A program made the position numbers and the translations under genes. A stretch of 64,000 nucleotides of DNA from Acidimicrobiales bacterium (GTDB lineage: Bacteria; Actinomycetota; Acidimicrobiia; Acidimicrobiales; Aldehydirespiratoraceae): assembly GCA_022425325.1 (NCBI GenBank), contig JAKMFW010000100.1, forward strand, positions 64,001 through 128,000, given 5' to 3'. The notes beneath the pieces were generated by a model. It was not told the origin of the DNA. It ran no database searches and saw nothing but the letters and a program-made list of their open reading frames with translations. Positions 52,659 to 58,991 of the stretch are shown here, in pieces. Positions within the stretch are counted from its first letter, which is position 1, and each line of letters begins with the position of its first letter.

Positions 52659-53882
52659 TCAGCCGAGGCGGTGTGTAGCCACGAACTGATCGAGGCACTC
52701 CCCGATGTAGTGACAGTCGTCGTCATTCATCGAGTGGTTGTTCGGCAGGATCAGCCCCCATTCCATCACTCGGTCGGCGTTGGGGAGACCGCCCGGCGGG
52801 CAGCGGTGAGGCTGATCGCGGAAGGCCGGCTGGCGGGCCGCGTTTCCGGTCCAGACCATTCGGGTGTCGATGCCATGGCGTTCCATCCAGTGCTGAAGTT
52901 CAGCGCGGCGGATCCCGGATCCAGGTTCGATGATGATCGGGAACATGTGCCATCCGGTCTCAACTCCGTCGGTCAAGCGGGGGAGGGTGAACAGGTCGCC
53001 GTGGCGGGCGAAGTGACTGCTGGTGAGTTCGAAGTTCCGCTGCCGACGAGCGAGGTTGTCGGCGAGTTTGTCGAGTTGGACCAGACCGAACGCAGCGGAG
53101 AGTTCAGATGGCTCGAAGTTCCAACCGAGCTCATCGAAGATGAAGAGGTTGTCGTACTCGAGGTCGTCATCGATCGTACTGAAGAATCGATCACCGGCGC
53201 CCTTGCGTGAGCCGAAGAGTTGGACTTCCGAACGTCGGCCCCAGCGTCGAAGGGTGAGGGCGCGATCGGCCAGGTCGTCGTCGTCGAAGCACACCATCCC
53301 ACCGGTGCCAGCGGCAGTGATGATGTGAGACAGCGCGAAGCTGGTCAGGCTGATGTCGGCGCGAGTCCCGGTGGGCGTGCCCCGAAGCGTCAGGCCGAGG
53401 GCGTCGCAGGAATCCTCGATCACCCAGAGGTCGTGACGGTCGGCGATCTCGCGAATGCGGTCCCAGTCGGGAGCGTTGCCGATGAGGTCGGGCGTGAGGA
53501 TTGCCCGGGTGCGGGGTCCGATCATCTCCTCGATGGCGTCCACATCGATCTGGAAGGTGTCGGGCGTGACGTCGACAAAGACCGGGACGAGCTGGGCTCG
53601 CAGCATGGGGGCGAGGTCGGTGGAGAACGTGACGGCCGCCGTGATGATCTCGTCGCCAGGCTCGAGATCGAGGACCTCGATGGCGAGGTAGAGCGCTGAG
53701 CTGCCTGAATTGCACATCACGCCACGACGCTTACCGAGGAGCGCAGCGACGCGTTCCTCCATGTTTCGGACGTTGCGCCCGATTCGGAGGGCGGTGGGGC
53801 CGCCTCGCAGCACGTCCACGACCGCGTCGATCTCTCGTTCGTCATGAACGGAGCCGGCGTAGTTGATCCGACGATTGGTCAT
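52659..53882 (-). CDS. DegT-family sugar enzyme, RfbH/ColD-like, with His in place of PLP-Lys
   Basis: A 407-aa fold-type I protein of the DegT/DnrJ/EryC1/StrS family. The cofactor Asp lies in VIEDSCDALG, close to RfbH (EDNCDALG). The usual PLP lysine position is His186 (SFALSHIITAAGTGG). His at this site marks 3-dehydrases such as RfbH and ColD, which remove the C3 hydroxyl of a 4-keto-6-deoxyhexose. Unlike RfbH there is no four-Cys 2Fe-2S motif, which points to a ColD-like mechanism. No other sugar genes adjoin it. GAGGGAG precedes the ATG. Confidence 0.82.
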   Translation of the reverse strand: MTNRRINYAGSVHDEREIDAVVDVLRGGPTALRIGRNVRNMEERVAALLGKRRGVMCNSGSSALYLAIEVLDLEPGDEIITAAVTFSTDLAPMLRAQLVPVFVDVTPDTFQIDVDAIEEMIGPRTRAILTPDLIGNAPDWDRIREIADRHDLWVIEDSCDALGLTLRGTPTGTRADISLTSFALSHIITAAGTGGMVCFDDDDLADRALTLRRWGRRSEVQLFGSRKGAGDRFFSTIDDDLEYDNLFIFDELGWNFEPSELSAAFGLVQLDKLADNLARRQRNFELTSSHFARHGDLFTLPRLTDGVETGWHMFPIIIEPGSGIRRAELQHWMERHGIDTRMVWTGNAARQPAFRDQPHRCPPGGLPNADRVMEWGLILPNNHSMNDDDCHYIGECLDQFVATHRLG

Positions 53883-53940
53883 CACGTGCTCCCTCGCTGG
53901 CGCGGTACCCACGTCGTGAGATCTTCCATCGTCGTGGCTT

Positions 53941-53961
53941 ATGCTTGACTGAGTCAAGCAT
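53941..53961. promoter_or_regulatory. 21-bp palindrome, probable MarR operator
   Basis: Arms ATGCTTGACT and AGTCAAGCAT flank one central G, a perfect palindrome lying between the MarR gene and the divergent DegT-type gene. TTGACT within it can serve as a -35 for marR, with GTGAAT 17 nt on. The regulator probably represses itself and perhaps the divergent gene. Confidence 0.75.
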
Positions 53962-54011
53962 TTCGGCGTGAATGGGTCAACCGAAGACGCACGGGCAGGA
54001 GGTCTGACATC

Positions 54012-54491
54012 ATGGAACAGGACAGTCCGAACGCTTCCGATATCGCCGCGGTCAGGGCGGCCGTGCAGCGATTCCAGCGACTGCGGGCCGGAAAGGCGAC
54101 GCATGCCGCCCTCGTCGATGCAGCGGGGGTCGAACTCACACAGCAGTCACTCCAACTGCTCGTGGCGGCCCAGGACGGGCAGAAGGCATCCGAACTCGGC
54201 CGGGCGACACACATGGACGCCGCTGCGGTGAGCCGGGAGCTGCGCCGTCTTGAGGGCAAGGGATTCATCGAGCGAAGCCCGAGCCCGCATCATCACGCCG
54301 GGGTGATCGTCCATCTCACGGACGCTGGCCGCCAAACGCGAGAAAAGGTCATCGCGCTTCGCGAAGGGCACCTGACGCAAGCGCTCGCAGGTTGGCGTGC
54401 GGCGGACGTGGTCGCGTTCGCGCGGATGCTCGACCAGTTCGTGATCGACCTCCAGGCGATACCGCTGGTGCCGAACGAGGCGCCCGCCTAG
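54012..54491 (+). CDS. MarR-family transcriptional regulator
   Basis: A 159-aa winged-helix regulator. The recognition helix region is LGRATHMDAAAVSRELRRLEGKGFIER, followed by the beta-wing HHHAGVIVHLTDAGR. It probably acts as a dimer and senses a small aromatic or oxidising ligand, as MarR proteins do. AGGAGG precedes the ATG. The palindrome 50 nt upstream is the likely operator. The regulated pathway may involve the divergent DegT-type gene. Confidence 0.9.
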   Translation: MEQDSPNASDIAAVRAAVQRFQRLRAGKATHAALVDAAGVELTQQSLQLLVAAQDGQKASELGRATHMDAAAVSRELRRLEGKGFIERSPSPHHHAGVIVHLTDAGRQTREKVIALREGHLTQALAGWRAADVVAFARMLDQFVIDLQAIPLVPNEAPA

Positions 54492-54540
54492 CAGAACGAG
54501 GCCGTTCGTCGAGCCCAGGGGCGGGCGGGGATCTTCCGGT

Positions 54541-55065
54541 CTATTCCGCTGCCGGGTGGAAGGTGATCGTCGGCGCCGGCGACATCGGCGGATCGTCGGC
54601 CGTGAGCAGCTCGAGTGCCTCAGCAGCGTCAGCGTCGGTGAAGCCCTCGGTGACGATCGCGAATTCGACGACGTTGCCGTCGGGGTCCTCGGCGTAGACC
54701 GACTGGATCCAGCCGTGATCGATTTCGACCACGGGCAGACCCGCGTCCTGCAGGCGGTCGCGTTTGGCGGCGAGGTCGTCGAGGCTGTCGGCCTGGAACG
54801 CCAGATGGTTCGTGAACGGATCGAGTCCGAGATCACGGGAAATGTCGGTTTTGTAGCCCTCGCCGAAGCCGGGCACATCGCGAAGATCCCAGAACGCAAT
54901 CATCTGATCATCGGCCGAGCCGGTCGAGTAGAAGGCGTGACGGGCCTTGCCGCCCCGCATGTCGGCGATCTCGGCCTTCACCAGGTCGAAGCCCATCACG
55001 TCGGTGTAGAAGCGATGGGTGGCCTCAAGGTCCTTGACGGCGAGTGCAATGTGGCTGATGCCCAT
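54541..55065 (-). CDS. Vicinal-oxygen-chelate (glyoxalase/dioxygenase-like) protein
   Basis: A 174-aa VOC-superfamily protein with paired beta-alpha-beta-beta-beta modules: GISHIALAVKDLEATHRFYTDVMGF then FTNHLAFQADSLDDLAAKRDRL. A metal could be bound by His of SHIAL, His of NHLAF and Glu of NVVEFAIV. The size fits a single-domain glyoxalase or ring-cleavage enzyme. ATG at 55065 is 7 nt after TACCGT (55078-55073). It diverges from an MBL-fold hydrolase. Confidence 0.82.
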   Translation of the reverse strand: MGISHIALAVKDLEATHRFYTDVMGFDLVKAEIADMRGGKARHAFYSTGSADDQMIAFWDLRDVPGFGEGYKTDISRDLGLDPFTNHLAFQADSLDDLAAKRDRLQDAGLPVVEIDHGWIQSVYAEDPDGNVVEFAIVTEGFTDADAAEALELLTADDPPMSPAPTITFHPAAE

Positions 55066-55102
55066 GGCGTCGACGGTAGTGGGTGCCGCTAATGTCCGCC
55101 GC

Positions 55103-56005
55103 ATGTTCACCGCCTGGGGCGATCATGCCCGCCGACTCACCGAGCACGTCACCGTCCTCGGCACCCCTGACAACGGTGCCTACCCGTCGGGCAATTCGCT
55201 GCTGATCCAGGGGGCGGGGGAGACGGTGATCGTCGATCCGTCGATCACGGTGGTCGATCTCGGGGTCGAGGCGCCGGTCGATGCGGTGATCAACAGTCAC
55301 GGCCATGAGGACCACATCGCCGGAAACTGCGCGTTCCCCGATGCCCGGATCCACATCCATCACGACGACCTCCCGGTCACTCGCAGCATCGAGGCGTTGA
55401 TGGCGCTCACCGACTCCACGCCGGAAGAGCATCCCGATCTCGAGCAGCAGTACCTCGAGGAGTTCCACTACGAGCCGCGTCCCGATGCTGAGGGCTATGT
55501 CGACGGCGCCGTGTGGGATCTCGGCGGGGTGTCGGTCGAGGCGGTGCATCTGCCCGGCCACACTGCGGGGCACTGCGGGCTGCGGATCTCCGAGGGTGTG
55601 TTCTTCCTCTCCGACATCGACCTCACCGGCTTCGGCCCCTACTACGGCGACGTCTTCAGCAGTCTCGAGCAGTTCGAGGAGAGCCTGATCCGGGTGCGCG
55701 AAGAAGATGCCGAGGTCTATGTGACCTTCCATCACAAGGGTGTGATCGAGGGGCGCGAGACGTTCCTCGAACTTCTCGACGCCTTCCATGCCGTCATCAC
55801 CCGGCGTCACGACAACATGCTCGCCTTTCTCGCCGAGCCGCACACGCTCGACGAGATGGTCAAGCATCGCTTCGTGTACCGACCTCATGTCGAGATGTCG
55901 ATCGTCGATCGGGTCGAGCGGCGCACTGCCGAACTCCATGTGGCCCGCATGCTCGATCGGGGCGAGGCCGTCGAGGTCGACCCCGGCCGGTACCGAGTCG
56001 CCTGA
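55103..56005 (+). CDS. Metallo-beta-lactamase-fold hydrolase
   Basis: A 300-aa MBL-fold protein. Zinc ligands are in SHGHEDHIAG, LPGHTAGHCG and the Asp of FFLSDIDLTG. A helical C-terminal domain (about 210-300) resembles those of lactonase- or glyoxalase II-like proteins. Substrate unknown; the divergent VOC gene suggests small-molecule detoxification or catabolism. TAATGT (55090-55095) is 7 nt before the ATG. Confidence 0.85.
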   Translation: MFTAWGDHARRLTEHVTVLGTPDNGAYPSGNSLLIQGAGETVIVDPSITVVDLGVEAPVDAVINSHGHEDHIAGNCAFPDARIHIHHDDLPVTRSIEALMALTDSTPEEHPDLEQQYLEEFHYEPRPDAEGYVDGAVWDLGGVSVEAVHLPGHTAGHCGLRISEGVFFLSDIDLTGFGPYYGDVFSSLEQFEESLIRVREEDAEVYVTFHHKGVIEGRETFLELLDAFHAVITRRHDNMLAFLAEPHTLDEMVKHRFVYRPHVEMSIVDRVERRTAELHVARMLDRGEAVEVDPGRYRVA

Positions 56006-56014
56006 GACGATTCC

Positions 56015-56836
56015 TCAGGACTCGAAGCGGGCCCGGATCGCCGGGTTGGTGACAAACACCGGCAGGTCGTACTCGTCGAGTGCGCCGCGGCTCGGGCCGC
56101 CATCGACGTCGAGCGTCTGGCCGGTGACGTAGGCAGCGAGATCCGAGAGCAGATAGACGCACGCGTTCGCGATGTCGGTCGGTGTGCCCCGCCGACCCAG
56201 GGTGATGCCCTTGGCAAGCGGATCGTCCGGATCGTCGACCGGTCGACCGGAGCGAGGCGTGTTGACGGTGCCCGGCGCGACATTGTTGACCCGGATGCCA
56301 CGGCGACCCCACTCCATCGCCATGGATCGAGTGAGCGAATCGAGCCCCGCCTTGGCGGCGCCGTAACCGGCGAGGAGGGGCTGCCCTTTCGAGGCGATCG
56401 AGGAGATGTTCACCATCGCCCCCGGGCGAGCATCGGCGATCAGTCGAGCGGCGACGGTCTGGCAGCTCGTGAAGGCGTATCGAAGGTTGGTGGTGAGCAG
56501 ATGATCGAAGGACTCGATGGGGTAGTCGTGCAGTCGGTGCCAGTGCGGCACCGTGACCCCGCCGACGACGTTGACGACGAGGTCGACCTCGGGATGGTTC
56601 TCGATCGTCGAACGCAGCGTTTCGAGGTCGTGGACGTCGACGACGGCCGATGCGCACTGTTGTCCCCGCTGTTCGACCTCGGCCTGGGTGGCGTTGAGAT
56701 CTGCAGCAACGGCACTCAAGGCGACGATGTCGGCGCCGGCGTCGGCGAGCCGGTGACACACCGAGGAACCAATGCCGCCACCACCTCCGCCCACGACGAG
56801 GGCAGTGCGGCCGGTGAGCGAGATCTCGATCGTCAT
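56015..56836 (-). CDS. Short-chain dehydrogenase/reductase
   Basis: A 273-aa classical SDR. The coenzyme motif is GGGGGGIG near residue 16, the NNAG-equivalent is NVVGG, and the catalytic set is Ser in NISSIASKG followed by Tyr/Lys in YGAAKAG. The C-terminus has the VDGGPSRG ending. ATG at 56836 is assigned by the family N-terminus. Its promoter region lies near the LexA box of the divergent gene. Substrate unknown. Confidence 0.85.
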   Translation of the reverse strand: MTIEISLTGRTALVVGGGGGGIGSSVCHRLADAGADIVALSAVAADLNATQAEVEQRGQQCASAVVDVHDLETLRSTIENHPEVDLVVNVVGGVTVPHWHRLHDYPIESFDHLLTTNLRYAFTSCQTVAARLIADARPGAMVNISSIASKGQPLLAGYGAAKAGLDSLTRSMAMEWGRRGIRVNNVAPGTVNTPRSGRPVDDPDDPLAKGITLGRRGTPTDIANACVYLLSDLAAYVTGQTLDVDGGPSRGALDEYDLPVFVTNPAIRARFES

Positions 56837-56882
56837 GTCTGCATCGTCGCGCACGGTGAGCCGGATTTCGATCTGGAAAAGC

Positions 56883-56903
56883 GAACACATGTTCGTGTAC
56901 GTT
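56883..56903 (+). promoter_or_regulatory. LexA box and -10 of a small SOS gene
   Basis: GAACACATGTTC (56883-56894) is a perfect GAAC-N4-GTTC operator. TACGTT (56898-56903), identical to the recA -10, follows after 3 nt and lies 6 nt before the ATG at 56910. Bound LexA would cover the -10 and start site. Confidence 0.85.
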
Positions 56904-56909
56904 GCGAAG

Positions 56910-57110
56910 ATGGACTTCTCGGGCGACCACGAAATCGAACACTTCCGACGCTCCCTGGCGATGCTTCCCGCAGGAGCCGACGCGCTGAAACGCGAGGAGG
57001 CCATGGTGTTGCTGGGCCGGTTACGCGACGCCACCGCCCGACTGCGGCGGGTCGAGGCCGGCCTGCAGGAACTGCTCGATACCGAACTCGGTGATGGAGC
57101 AGCCCGTTAG
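56910..57110 (+). CDS. Small coiled-coil SOS protein, unknown function
   Basis: A 66-aa, highly charged, probably all-helical protein; the second half (EEAMVLLGRLRDATARL) has heptad-like spacing consistent with a coiled coil. No cysteine, no membrane segment, no recognised domain. A perfect LexA box with a recA-type -10 stands directly before the ATG, so expression should rise on DNA damage. An upstream ATG at 56889 would place the -10 inside the gene and is less likely. The 3' end overlaps the convergent hydrolase gene by 4 nt. Confidence 0.75.
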   Translation: MDFSGDHEIEHFRRSLAMLPAGADALKREEAMVLLGRLRDATARLRRVEAGLQELLDTELGDGAAR

Positions 57111-57799
57111 CGCCCTGCGTGTTCGTCGAAACGGGCCCGCACCCATTCGCCGGTGATCTCGGCGATCTCGTCCGCCACCTCGCTCATCAGATGGTCGGCC
57201 TTGGGGAACGTTCGAACCTCGCCGTGGCCAGCAAGGGCGTGCACCATCATCGAGTTCTCCGGCCCGAGGATCGAGTCATGCTCGCCGTGCAGGAGGAGCA
57301 GCGGCGTGTCGCCCATGCGGGCCGCCTCCTCGCACCCAGCCGACTGCGTCGCATAGGTGAGCACCCCGGCCACCAGGTGCGGGAAGGTGCCCGCTGCTTG
57401 CACGGCCACTGCGCCGCCGAACGAGTGGCCGAGCACGACGAAGCGTTCGGCACCGTTGCGCATGGCGAGATCGACCGCTGCGCAGGTGTCGAGAAGGGAG
57501 CGGCTCAGATCTCCTGCTTTGCGATAGTCGACCGCCATCGCAGCCCGACCTTCGGCGGCCATCGACGCAGCGAGTTCGACATACAGGGCACGCCCTGGTC
57601 CGGTGACGCCGCCCATGGCGCCGCCGCACATGATCACCACATCCTTCGCGCCCGGCTCGCCCCACCACCAGATCTGGAGAAGACCCTCCATCGTGTAGAT
57701 CTCGACAAGCCGGCTCTGCTCGCTGATCTCGGCATCGGTCTTGGCCAATGCGCCGAGCAGTTCGAGCGGGGAGCGGGCCGGAGTGGGGTCGTCGGTCAC
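57107..57799 (-). CDS. Alpha/beta-hydrolase
   Basis: A 230-aa alpha/beta-hydrolase. The nucleophile Ser is in LGHSFGGAVAV, an acidic residue follows in LLLHGEHDSILGP, and the His is in FPKADHLM. The oxyanion region has the sequence MCGGAMGGVTGPGRA. Size and shape resemble dienelactone-hydrolase relatives and small esterases. GTG at 57799 is used; GTG at 57802 is equally possible. Substrate unknown. Confidence 0.82.
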   Translation of the reverse strand: MTDDPTPARSPLELLGALAKTDAEISEQSRLVEIYTMEGLLQIWWWGEPGAKDVVIMCGGAMGGVTGPGRALYVELAASMAAEGRAAMAVDYRKAGDLSRSLLDTCAAVDLAMRNGAERFVVLGHSFGGAVAVQAAGTFPHLVAGVLTYATQSAGCEEAARMGDTPLLLLHGEHDSILGPENSMMVHALAGHGEVRTFPKADHLMSEVADEIAEITGEWVRARFDEHAGR

Positions 57800-57848
57800 C
57801 ACACCATGGTCGCACGTCAGGTCCGGCCCGCTAGCATTTCTTGCGCTG

Positions 57849-57923
57849 GCGCCGGTGCCCGAGCGGCCCAAGGGAACGGCCTGCAAAGCCGTACAGTCGC
57901 GGGTTCAAATCCCGCCCGGCGCT
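57849..57923 (+). tRNA. tRNA-Cys(GCA)
   Basis: A 75-nt cloverleaf: acceptor GCGCCGG/CCGGCGC, anticodon stem ACGGC/GCCGT with loop CTGCAAA (GCA), T-arm GCGGGTTCAAATCCCGC and discriminator U as expected for Cys. CCA is not encoded. TAGCAT (57832-57837), 11 nt upstream, is the likely -10. Confidence 0.95.
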
Positions 57924-57930
57924 CGTCAGC

Positions 57931-57967
57931 ACGGGGGTTGCCGTTCGGCAGCCCCCGTCGCCGTTTT
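57931..57967 (+). terminator. Intrinsic terminator after tRNA-Cys
   Basis: A 12-bp stem with one G-T pair (ACGGGGGTTGCC with GGCAGCCCCCGT), loop GTTC, then CGCCG and TTTT. Confidence 0.8.
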
Positions 57968-58012
57968 CAAAGGTGCGTTCTGGCGGAACGCTGCTACCCT
58001 TTTCGTCCCTAG

Positions 58013-58086
58013 GGGCCGTTAGCTCAGTTGGTTAGAGCGCCTGCTCGACACGCAGGAGGTCACAAGTTCGACTCTTGTACGGCCCA
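58013..58086 (+). tRNA. tRNA-Val(GAC) with C33
   Basis: A 74-nt cloverleaf: acceptor GGGCCGT/ACGGCCC, D-stem GCTC/GAGC, anticodon stem CCTGC/GCAGG and T-stem ACAAG/CTTGT all pair. The seven-base loop TCGACAC gives anticodon GAC, A35, C36 and A73, as expected for Val. Position 33 is C instead of the near-universal U. CCA is not encoded. TACCCT (57995-58000) is 12 nt upstream. Confidence 0.93.
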
Positions 58087-58093
58087 CTCCATC

Positions 58094-58126
58094 ACGACCG
58101 GCCCTCGGGTCGGTCGTCGTGGTTTT
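58094..58126 (+). terminator. Intrinsic terminator after tRNA-Val
   Basis: Stem ACGACCGGCC with GGTCGGTCGT including one G-T pair, loop CTCG, then CGTGG and TTTT at 58123-58126. Confidence 0.7.
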
Positions 58127-58158
58127 CGCCCTCGTGTCGAGCGGCTACCGTGCCGAAC

Positions 58159-58446
58159 GTGGCCGACGAGCAGCTCGAGACCTATCGATCCAGCATCGAC
58201 AACATCGATGCGGCGCTGATCCTGTTGCTCGCGGAGCGTTTCAAGGTCACCAAGGCCGTCGGCGAGTACAAGGCCGCAGCTGGTCTCCCGCCCGCTGATC
58301 CCGACCGTGAGAAGGTCCAGATCGCCCGACTCCGCCGGCTCGCCGAAGAGGCCAATCTCGACCCGGGCTTCAGCGAGAGTTTCCTTCGGTTTGTGATTGC
58401 CGAAGTGATCCGTCACCACGAGCGGGCTGGCGTCACCGAGTCCTGA
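58159..58446 (+). CDS. Chorismate mutase, AroQ class
   Basis: A 95-aa all-helical AroQ-type enzyme converting chorismate to prephenate for Phe/Tyr synthesis. Active-site residues are in RSSIDNIDAALILLLAERFKV (first helix), KAVGEYKAA, and the C-terminal RFVIAEVIRHH. No fused dehydratase or regulatory domain. GTG at 58159 is 7 nt after TACCGT (58146-58151), so leaderless. Its end overlaps a convergent gene by 14 nt. Confidence 0.93.
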   Translation: MADEQLETYRSSIDNIDAALILLLAERFKVTKAVGEYKAAAGLPPADPDREKVQIARLRRLAEEANLDPGFSESFLRFVIAEVIRHHERAGVTES

Positions 58447-58858
58447 GCCCATCGGCGTCGACCTCGTCGATGCGGTGGATGTCCAGTCGCCGATGTGTGA
58501 GCCGCCAGCCTGCAGGCGTCTGCTCGTAACGGTCGTGGTAGGTGATCGTCATCACCCGGTCGGTGCGATGCCCGCTGTCGTTCGTCGACCAATGGTGCGC
58601 CTCGCACTCGACGGTACCGGTGGCCCGGTCGCCGTCGATGGCGAACGTCGACGCCCCAACCTGATGGTCGGTGGCCTCATAGCGATGAAGGCCCTGCATC
58701 GCGGTACGGATCTCGTCGAGACCGACCCGTCGCCCGTTTCCGGTCTCGAGCACGGCCTCCGTGGTGAACACCTCGTCGAACGCGTCAAACGCGCGGGTGT
58801 CGACGATCTCGGCGTAGCGCCGAACGAGCATCTGGAGGGTGTCGGCAGGTTCGCCCAT
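58433..58858 (-). CDS. SnoaL/NTF2-like protein
   Basis: A 141-aa SnoaL-like protein, similar in size to the one at 39.7 kb but with the pattern MLVRRYAEIVDTRAFDAFDEVFT then HHWSTNDSGHRTDRVMTITYHDRYE (in parts). His and Asp residues in the cavity might allow catalysis or simple ligand binding; none is diagnostic. ATG at 58858 is the best-fitting start; longer starts up to 58975 exist. Function unknown. Confidence 0.75.
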   Translation of the reverse strand: MGEPADTLQMLVRRYAEIVDTRAFDAFDEVFTTEAVLETGNGRRVGLDEIRTAMQGLHRYEATDHQVGASTFAIDGDRATGTVECEAHHWSTNDSGHRTDRVMTITYHDRYEQTPAGWRLTHRRLDIHRIDEVDADGLRTR

Positions 58859-58991
58859 CGTTCGAGCGTGGCCGGTGCGGGTCCCGGGCGCAAGCGACAC
58901 CGCCATGGAGATGGCTGCCGGAGCGCAGTGCCGTACACGACGCGCCTCGGGCGGCCCCTGGTCATCTGGCCCCACTAGGGTGAGCAGGCCG

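Noticed and set aside
57828-57833. Third shared-TA bidirectional promoter at tRNA-Cys and the hydrolase gene
   Set aside because: The minus-strand box TAGCGG lacks the final T and lies about 25 nt from the start codon, so it is too weak to claim.
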